A DNA stretch of 64,000 nucleotides, from NCBI GenBank assembly GCA_950022655.1, contig OX465579.1, positions 140,749,118-140,813,117 of the forward strand. The letters are read 5' to 3'. The stretch is from Alentia gelatinosa (Eukaryota; Annelida; Polychaeta; Phyllodocida; Polynoidae). The notes below the pieces were generated by a model. The model was not told where the DNA came from. It saw nothing but the letters and a program-made list of their open reading frames with translations, and made no database searches. The position numbers and the translations under genes are program-made. Position 1 is the first letter of the stretch. Every line of letters begins with the position of its first letter. Positions 13,101-24,305 of the stretch are shown piece after piece.

Positions 13101-16100
13101 AATGAGCATATTAATTAAGGAGAAATGAGGTGTTTTGTGAATAAAATATGCTACTTTCAATAGATTAATCACACTTACCCTCATATTATCTTAATCCCAT
13201 TCTCCTATATCCATAATATAATATAATTAGCATATTAAGATGATATGTAGTGTTAGTCATGGATAATTTGCATATTAATCAACCCCCCCCCCAACACAGA
13301 CACACATAAATAACAAAAAATGTTAACCCCTATGGGAATCACCACATAACTCCCCCCCCCCCCCCCAATAAGTTTGACCTCTACATAAATTGGCCCCCTG
13401 AAAAAGGTCTCCCCATGGGAATCCCTCCACATGAATAAATGAAGTTCCCCCCCTCCTCCAAATGGAAATATCGATAATAATCACACACACCCCCACCCCC
13501 CCAAAAAAAACCAAACTTATATATAAGGTGGCCCGGTTGGAATATATCTTCAGTTCCACACCAAAATTGGCCATACTTTGAAATACTGAAAATGGTTGCC
13601 CTTACAAATATTGAAAAAAATAGCTGTGTCCCCCCCCCCCCCCCCTCCTCCTCATATGGAAATGCCAAGAACAGTTGGCCCAGTATGAATAAACAAAAAC
13701 AAAGTGCCCCCCCCCCCCAAAAAAAAAAAAATCAAAAAAATCTTAAAAGGTCCCACCCTTGAAATTGCCCTGACAACCAACCTGTTTTTACTTGGCATAA
13801 TAAAAAACTTATACTATATTTAAAATAAGAGAAACCCACTCAGCACAACTTAAAATCAAGAAACAAGGAGCATTATGAACATAATATACAGCTTCTTAAA
13901 CCTAATAAAGAAAGTTTCTGTAAATCTACATAGAATATGTTATACTGTATATACAACAAGTCTCATTGTATGTAACATACAAAACGGTGACTGAATCTTT
14001 GTATTTGGTTTAAAAGACTGTTTGGAAAAGCGACTAATTATGTGAAAATCAACACACTATGGCTAGTATACAACCACTTCACTGACCTCAAAACTAGGGC
14101 AAACCCAACCTCAACCAGTACTCATACTGCAGCACAGCCGACCTGGCGTACCCCTGTCTAGTTCTATGCTCAGATGAACTCAGAGCTGGTGCACTAAAGT
14201 ACAAATGCTGACCACAAACCCTATTCTAAGATATACATATCTTACATATTCTTGTTCACATAATCCTACAGAATAATGAGATGAATAGAGTTAACTTGTA
14301 TCATATTCCATATTCAATTTGCATCAAGTCAAAGTTTTCAAGTCGAAAGTTTTTTCATTTCTAATTTGAGTACAAAGAAGCTCTGTTCACTCTGAGAGAG
14401 GTCTAACTCTCCTCTTGCTCATTACAGCTGACCCAGAAACGTAATCCCCACCCTACAACCCAGCATATGCACTCAAAGAACCCCTGTAGTGGCTGTCATA
14501 GGTCCGTTGCCCAGCAACAGCCAGCTGTCCTGTGTTTCCCATCAACATATACTTAACACCTCATCGTGCCCATTAAATGGCTATAAATCCTCTAAATATC
14601 TAGCCCACATGTCGGCTGTGTTAGTTCTCTGCCAAGGACCTTTTATTTGGAGAGGATTGGAGAAGAATTACAGTATTTGTGGAGGTTTGAAGATAGGGTA
14701 GCGGCCGCTCCAGTCACGGCCGCGTTTACAACAGAAAACGTCGCCCGGGAGCAGGGGCGTCCACTCGCGTTGCTAATTATAGTGGCGGCAACTTGTGATA
14801 TTGAGGTCAGGGATGTCAGCAGCCCTTGAAGAAAATCCCTGAAGGTATTTGCTGGGCAACCCCCCCTCCCCCTTCCCCAAACACCCACTAGACTACAATT
14901 CACCTCTTGCACATAAGCGTGGCGCTGCGATCGCTATGATAATGGTTTCGCTGGTTCTATATACTTGATCAACTACCAGCCCCGCACCAGCGAAATTTCC
15001 GCACTCCAAAACGAGGCGAGCGCTGACAGAGTGAAGCCAACACTGCAGTAAGTGCCTAATACCATTACAGGGATGCTAGTTGGGGTCAGAAGAAATTCCT
15101 ACATGGGGAATGAGGCCAGTCTATGTATCACCTAAAACGCACATGGTGTATGGGGAATCCCCATCACTCTCCTAGCAGATTCTTGGGCATATATTTTCAG
15201 CCAATCAGAAGTCAGTATTCAAGTTTGCCCTTGTCCATAGGAGCATTTCCTACAGGAATCCTACCATCCTACAGTTCTAGGTTGGAGCACTGGGATCCAT
15301 AGGGCCTCTAACTGAGTGTACTTGGGGTAGCTAAATTCGGAATTTTGAAAGATTACAGAACAAGTTTATCTAAGATTTAGATTTCAGGGAACCTGGAGTC
15401 TATTTTGTTCTCAAAACATACAATTTCTTGAACTTTTCATCACTTTGAGACTAAAATGAAAATCCTACATGTAGGCAAAATCCTACAAACTGGCATCCCT
15501 GCCATTATAATAACGAAAATGTAAATAGCTCTTCTGTCATAAAGAAACATCCGAATCTTACAATTAAAATATTTTTAGAAAGCTGGAACTTAGGCCTATC
15601 TGTTGGTATATACATGATATACCTGTGTTATGGCTATGATTTCCTGCATTAGCTTGAACTTCGGATTTGCTAAGGTAAAAAAAACCCCACAAACCTGTTA
15701 CCTTCCTGCTTTCACAGTGATTTAATGAAAAATCTATCGCGATGACCTATAGAAATAAGCATCCTACCTTCTTAGGCATTTCAAGACGATTAAAATGATA
15801 CCAATATCACCAGGTTGTGATAGATATTTCCTGAGATAATGGAGCATTGGATCTGACAGTATTAGATTGTGTTAGACACTTAATGTACTTTGGAACAAAA
15901 ACTTTTTCTAACTTGAAAAAATGTGAATTGCTCTGGCTTTGTGTATAACAGGCAGATCTTTATGAATAAAGCATTGTAAGAAAGCGAAGACTCTTGTCTA
16001 TTTGTTGGTATAGATATCATATACCTATACCTTAGCTAAAATTTCCTGTGATAGCTTCAAAACTTGGATTTTTGCTGACAAATTCCTAAATTTCCTGATA

Positions 16101-19100
16101 ATTAACTGATGCATTATTAGTCCATTACCTCAGGAAATATCTATCACAACCTGGTAATATTGGTGTCATTTTAATCTTCATGAGATACCTAATAAGATAG
16201 GATGGTTATTTCTATATGTCATCGCGATAGATATTTCATTAAATCGCTGTGAAAACAGGAAAGTAACATGTTTTAATGTTTTTCATTTCAACAATTCCAA
16301 TGTTCATTCTATGAGAGGAAATTTTATCCATAACACAGGTATATCATGTATATCCTAACAGATAGGCCCAAGTCTCAGCTTTCTAACAATGTATTGTTTA
16401 TACAAATCGGCCGATTAGTTAAGACGTGAGACCGATTTCCATCTTTCAAGTTAGAGAAACACTAGTATTTTTATCAATATTCAGGCCTGAGTGGAGAGGG
16501 CTTGCCTCGTTTTCGATTCGCCTACATGGGCGGCCATTACAAGATGGCGCCAGTGTGAAGAGGGTCTATGAACGAGCTTACTAGAAACTCAAAAACGTTG
16601 AAACTGTGTCCCCTGGTGAGTAGGACTAGTACTACAGTATGTGCTCTTTAAGCAGAGACCTGCCTTCCATGCCCTATTGATGTTAAACCAAATATGTGCA
16701 TGGGAGATTGTTGTATGAAGCTGATTCCTGGTGTTATCTATGTATTCAAAGTGGTTTGTATGGTAACACTGCTAGGGTTTCAGGGATTTCAGGGATTTTC
16801 ATCGATGCATTATCTATGGGGAGCTTGTCAGGGAAAACCCTGAAAATCACGGAAGTAATAATGCACACCTTTATAGGGAAATCGGGTATATGGGGTTTCT
16901 GAAACAAGATGGGGTTGACATACAAAAGTTCTATTGAAGCTTTTCAATAGTGAAGACAACATTTCTGTGTTTTATTTTTAAAAAAACTCTGATTTCATGG
17001 ATTTCCCTGAATTCTGACATCCCTGTGAAATGGTGTTCAGTTTGAAATTAAACTGGTTCCTTGTGGATTATTCTAATAAGAAACCCGTAAAATATATTAT
17101 TTTGCCGAATTCGACCTATTCGATCTGGAGCTGTTAGTGAACATTCTGCTATATTCCTTGCTGGTGTCAATAGAAATTCTTAAGGGTGAGGTGATAGAAA
17201 TAAGAAAACAATAAAGAGGGTTATCGGCGAAAGTTTTGCTATATTCATTGTTGGTGTCAATGGAATCAACAAGCCTTCTACTTATAATTATGCTCATTCC
17301 TTGAGGCCATGAACAATTTTGCCAAGTATAACTGATACTTTTTATTAATCTAAAAAAGATCAACGGAAAAATAATGTAGTTTTCGCAATGTGAATGCACC
17401 AATTTTCGTAAATGATGTCAAAGAAAAGGTAGTATAACAATCGTAAATGCAACACATGTTTGTAAATGTACTGTCCTGTTATTTGTCATGTCCAGTTCTA
17501 TGTTATTCTTTTATCATGTGAAAAAGGTTGGGGGATACTAGTATACAAATGAAGTCCATGATCAAGGTCTGGACTATTCAACCCATATTTGAATGAACTT
17601 GAAACTCAATTGAAATCTAAAGATAGATTATACAACTCAGTGTGTGGGTGAATTTGAACTCAACTAATGTTTGGACAAAATTAAGCATTACTACTGAGAA
17701 CTGTTCATATCAAAACCCTTACTGATACCCACACCATGTCATAATGTACGATTTTTGTTGCAATTGAAACTAGATTTTGCAAAAAGGACATCTTAATGTA
17801 CAGAAAACATTGTGGAAAAAAGTTTCCTATGAAAGAAAGGGAATACCTGACATGCATTTTTTAATGCAAAAAAGAATTTCTATATATCCTGTATCTTTAA
17901 ATAAAAAAAACTCGCACGGTAGCCCCCATTTTTAAGTTACGTGTGTTCTAGAATATTTTGAGCTTATCATATTGAACTTTCAGGAAAATCATGTGGGTTT
18001 TAATTATCGAGGTAAATTGTCCGATATGCCTTAAAGGTGTGTCAAATAACACTACAATACTGTAGGCCTCAGTACAACAACTATAATTACTTATATGATA
18101 ATGCGTTCGGTGTTTCGATAGGTATCAAGTCTTATGAATTAAATAAAATAAAGAAGCCAATCTATTGGAGAATTCGAGGAGTTATTTAGGAGATCGGTAC
18201 TTACGTGATGTTCTGTGATGTTGATCAATAATTCAGCCTCTAAGAATTGCTCCAAAATGTACTTGGGTGCCATATCCGCAAGAGACTGAAAATTTAAAGC
18301 TATACTGTTATTCATTTTATTTCTAGATCATCAGGGACGTCAGCAGCCCTTTAAGAAAATACTGCAAGTCATATGCAGCGGCGACGACAGCCCCCCTCTC
18401 CCTCCACCCATTCATAGACAGTACAGCATAAACACTATGGTTATACAACTAACAACGTTTTATTCATTTAGTTCTATCTTTATTCTCGTTGGGTAGATTC
18501 GTCAGTACAAGACCGCGCTCTGCCATCTAGTTCTTTTAGTGACGGTTTTGAAACATGGATATTATTCAACTGTCTAGGTAAATTTAAAACCGCTTCTGAT
18601 AAACAATTAATATTAATAAGCACTGAATAATTTGCAGTAACAGAATATATTGGTCGATTATTTCTTATTTCATTACCAAAAAATAAAGTGATTTTTGCAA
18701 ATCTTGGAAAATGATGCCTCGAGGTATCACCCGATCTGGCATGGTGATACCTCAAGGCATCACCCACTGCGAATGGGTTTAAGTGGTTTGTTTGGTAACT
18801 GATCAATGGTTCTATGGATTTCCGTTTGGTAACTGAGCAATTGTTCCATGGATTTCTGGTTTCTGTTCCATGCATTAACTATGGGTACCTTGCCAGGAAA
18901 AACCATGAAGATTATTGAAGTAATAATACACACATTTACAGGTAAGTCAAGTATATGGTTCCAGAAATAATGAAGGGTTGATATACCTATTAATATATAT
19001 TCATAGCTCACAAAATGAATAATAATGTTCGTCTTTATGTTCATTTTCTTCAAAATATACACAAAAGGAAATATGAACATGGAAAAATGGCTTCAAGAGT

Positions 19101-22100
19101 GAGAATGGACACATTTTTCAATCATATGTCTAGGTCACATGATAGATCTGCGGGGAGTGTGTCAAATACTTAAGCTAATGGGTCAAGGTGGTCAAGGTTT
19201 TAACTCAACCAGAGCTAACGTAGTGTAGCTCTGGCGGCCAGTGTAGGGGGGGGGGGGGGGGGGGGGCTTAGTGGCGCCCCCTTCTTTTAATACCTGGAAC
19301 TATCATTCAGTTCCCAACCATCGTTTCATGTGACACAGATTTTACCAACTACCAGCGCAATTTAGTCTCACAGGCTGATCACAGGGCAAAGAGATCGGAA
19401 AACTATAATTCTAAATTATATTTGCAGTATGGCAAGAAATGATACCTAAGGATAGAAGTATATATGTGCAGAGAAAGATCACATCCACAATTATTTTACC
19501 AATGACTAAATAAGTAGCACTTTCAGGCCCCTTAAAATAGCATAGTAGTGTTCAAATTGTTCGCCAACCATCACAGAATATTTATATTTTACCTGACTGC
19601 GTTCTACAATGAACAAAAACCATCTCGATGTAACGAACCTCGATATGTACTTATATATAATGTTTATAATAATCTTATATCAGGTTTGTTGAAACAAAAT
19701 GGAGGATTTTTATCTCACTCATTGTCAAAATCATTTATGTTACAAAAAATATTTTAAAAAAAGAGGCAAAGTTGAACCACAAAGTTCAGTCACAACACAG
19801 CTGGGATCCCACCTCTAAAGTACAGGTCCACCCATTCATTAATTCATGGATTAATGATACGTGGCATAAACACTTCTAACCACAGCCGAAAAAAAATTTC
19901 ATTTTTTCATGGAAAATTACAAAATGGACCCCCCCTCTCAAGAATTGTCTATTATGATTGATGAGCTGCTAATAGATGTAGCGAAACCATCTGTAGCAAA
20001 AAATATTCAATAAGAAATTCTTATTGACACTCAGCCCAACCGCCCACCTGCTTATAAATGACTACTAATTTAGACAAATCTGTAATTTTTAAGCCTGTTT
20101 CTGCCTTTGATTTTTCTACTCTGAACATTTTACCTGTTTTGCCGAGGGAGTCATACCGGCTTGGACGACAATTGTGGCGCGGCTGATATTTTCTTCCTGC
20201 ATACGTTGACAGTATGTCTTTATCGTCTTTATACCAACTTTCGGCTCATCAGGGAAAAATACGAACATCTGATCTGAAAAGGAAATACCAAAATAAGGCA
20301 CTCTGATCGAAACAGGTCACTGAAATCAAATGTCATGCGACATTTTAATCCAAATTATCAATTTCGAAGTCTTTTTCTTTTCACTTAATATGTCAAATTT
20401 AGTTTTCTTGATATCCTACGGCTGAGAGCTGTATTGGTTAGAAGTACGTTTTAGTTAATGTTCTTTTCTGTATTTGGAAAGTAGAACATGACATTTATCA
20501 TCGAATATCTTTTATGTTAAAACCTCTTTTACTATGGTAATACTGTTTATATATAAAGCCATGTTTTTCAAGACGAGTTTATCTTAGATGTGTCTCTCGA
20601 ATAATTTTGACGCAAGGTTTTACAATCCTGGTACATATGTTGTAACTGTATTGACTGCAAAGTGCTAAAATCAACCTTGTTATGTAAATCAAGATTTAGA
20701 GTTAACAACTTAACACTTCTGCGACGCCCATTTACCGCAATATTCTCAGGGGTACGCCGGAATAAACAGATATATGACGTGTATATTAGCGATGAACTCC
20801 ATGTCAAATTATTAACAAGAGTTGGATTTACATCTGGTCATCTTGTCGAGCGAGTCATCTGCTCTTGAGAATGCTTTTTCCGGTGTCTTTTTTTGTTTTA
20901 AATCGCTTTATTCATTCTGCTGTGCGACAGATCTTTCATGAATAGAAGTAGAAGATCTGCCTCACATCTATAGCCTGATACCAACATCACCATGGTAAAA
21001 TCATATCTTAATTCCATAACGATTTAGTTTTTTGTAAATATTTATATTTTGTTAATAATTCATGAAAATACTTGCATTAAAAACAAGTCTCCAGTCATCA
21101 CATAACTGTGAAATAATCAAACAACTTGATACAGCGTCAAACACGATACTAACCAGTCGGATCATCGTTGTGAGCCACGAGCACCGTGAGATCCCGTCGA
21201 GATGGGTGTCCTTCACTGCAAAGTTTAAAAAGAGCACTTAGGAAACAGAATTGAGCTGCATAGCAAATCAATATCATCAATGTAAATTAGGATATAACGT
21301 AGGTGAATATTTGGTATGAAATAAATATCGCTGAGACATATGGAGTTCGACCATTTTTTGCATGAATCATAATCTGAAAGTCAAGCCTTATCAATCCCAT
21401 TCAGTATGAAATCATGATTGAATCGTTTTTATTCTTTTCGGACAAAATGGTATATGAAAATGGTATATGGCGTATCATTGTCTTTTCAAACAGGGATATC
21501 AGTTGTAGTCAAGATTCATACCTCAGAAAGCAAATGTCAAAATTATATCGACATTGCGTACGACGTATGAGGGAGAAGTTCAGACTACTGTTTCCTTGGT
21601 GCGAATGGTGTCATTTGATACTATTTTTGCTGGACACAAGGAAAATAATTCTGTACACTGAAAATGAAAATTAGGATCTCCATGGATAAGTAGAAAACTG
21701 TCATCTCAGTTTCAAAAATATGAATTACAAAAAGTAATTCCAGAATTGTTCATAAAACAAGGGAGTTTTTCCAGTGTTGGTTCCTCCAGATGCGTGATAC
21801 TCCTCTACGGTATGACCGCTACTGAAGCTGGAGGGGACAAGCCGGGGAAGATCCTACAACGGGGGCATCTCCTGGGGGTAGATCGAGTACAGTCAAAAGC
21901 AGACGCCCCGGACGTTTATATAGCAACCTCATGGGACACGTCACGTCCGGGTGGACCCGGGAGGTACCACGGAACGTCGCCTCCGGGCCCATTGAACCCT
22001 CCGGCCACCCCCGGGAGCCGTTCACTACACCAAAAACCACTATAGAAGATATTTCAAATCAGAGTAACGATGGAAAAATGACATGAAAATGTATTGCTGT

Positions 22101-24273
22101 TTTACCTTGGTTTGTCTCCAAATTGCTCCTTGAACTGATCGAGTGACTGATCCAATTCATCTTGGGTCACCAAATACCCCCGGTCGTGACACAGCTAAAA
22201 AGAATAAGGAATCACATATAAAACTTCAACATTCTACCATTCAATATTTAAATATATAACACTGCGGATATTTTTTTACGTACTCAAGTTCCCTTACAGT
22301 TACATTACTGCTACATAGAGGATATAAAGTCTAGTATGATAGACGTCACGTGCTCCCACGCCACGGTGCCTTACCGCTTGCACCCACACAGACACAGTAT
22401 AAAGGCCGTGCTCCATTGCGCTGATCCACTGGAGACTTGATTTGGTCACCGACCGATCGGCTCCCAGTCGCCGATAGTGGAGCTAGAGTCCCGTTCCCCC
22501 GATGGTCGGTGCTCAAACTCCTATCGCTGCCCCATACCTGAGATTGAGAACCGATCCACTGGGGACTGGCACTGGGGACTGGGAAAAACCTGGTCTTCAG
22601 CCGGTTGCCTAAGTGGAGCAGCAGCACCGACCGAGGTAAGATTAAGGGAAGAACCAAGGGCAAGAACTATCAGAGAACGGGAGGAGATAGGGTTAAGATT
22701 GCTCGGCGACCATCAATCTCCTGTGGATTGGTGCAATGGAGCACAACCTTTAATGTGTGAAGTGCTGTGTGACAGCCCAAGCTAGCTACCAGGATGTTTT
22801 ATTAAAATTTAGTCTTTCAGGATCGGTTTCTCCCGTCAACTCTCTGCGAGTTTATTTGTGGAGACGTCATTCTCTAAGAAAATAAATTGCTTCCAGAATG
22901 TCCATGCAATTATAATTCTAAATTTAAAAACTATCAGCAGGCAATAAAGAAATATATTAACTTTATTATTAAGACCAATTTTGACTTGTATCCATTTCCT
23001 AAAGGGGGGTGTCCACTGAAGTCCTGACACACTGCGACAAGCCTTCCGACAAGTGCTACGACACAGAATCGAACGTTTTGGGTTTTTGTCGTAGCAGTGG
23101 ACACACCATTCCGACATGGCTTCCGACACACTCCGAAATGGCTACAACACAGCGCGCTTGTCGTAGCCATGTCGTAGCCCTTCTAACAAAATTAAACATG
23201 TTTAATAAAACGTAGAGGTTGGCTTGTGTCGTAGTGTGTCGGGAGCATTCCTACTATGTAAAAGCTATGCACCCCCCCCCCACACACACACATGTGCGCC
23301 TTTATAAACTGATAAATACTGATACACATGGTATCTGATACTAGATCATTATTTACTACTGTAACTATGAATATTACACATAAATAGACTATAATAATGT
23401 AGTCTATACTGTAATAAGGGTATGAGATACATGATTATTGATATTCGTTTGTATTTCTGATACAATTGATAAAAAAACACCAATTCACTCAGTTTTTTCT
23501 TATAGAAAATTGAATAAAATCATATTTCCTATATATTTCCTTTATTGATAAAGCCCTCCAAGTGAGCTGGTTGTGTCTGAGTGTGTCGGTACCGTGGCAA
23601 CCTTTCTTTTCCCGCCAAACCGTTACGATACACTCCGACAAGGCCTTACGACACACTCTGACACACTCCAACAGAGCCCTTCCGACAGGGATTTTCCTTG
23701 TCGTAGTGTGTCGTAAGCCTTGTCTGAGTGTGTCGGAAGCAGTGGGTACCACCCTTAAGTAACCTAAAATGAAACAGAACCACAAAGCTAGCCGTTACTA
23801 TCAAATTGTTATGCTATGAATATTTCCTTAGAAGACTAGTCCCTAATCCTTGGCTTCGAGGCAGGTACACACACAGGCAGCTATCATTAGCTTCAGAAGA
23901 TGACATTTGAATATTTACTTCAACTCTTAAAACTCTTATGAAATAATTACTATAGTTGCCACTATACTATAGTAATTAGAAAAAATCTAACAATGCCATT
24001 TGTAAATCTCACTGGGAAAACTGCGAGATACACTATACAGCTAGGAACTATACTCTATCCTGGGTAGTACTACTGCACCCATAAAAAAGTACGGAGGGAA
24101 CATTTTAAAATCCTAAGATTGGAGGAGTCCATCATGGCAAAGACAGGTTTTGCAGACAACAGGTTGGAACGGCGCAGTATGGTGACCCAAACTGCTTCGT
24201 TTCACATATTTGTATACTGGAGTATATAGGGCACATAGCTATTGTACTATCGGTGTGATGTGAAAAATTGGTT

Positions 24274-24305
<32 letters not shown>

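Noticed and set aside
18480..19080. 131-aa and 106-aa minus-strand ORFs in POLR2E intron 4
   Set aside because: They overlap a dispersed repeat shared with 16790-16925 and have no recognisable domain.
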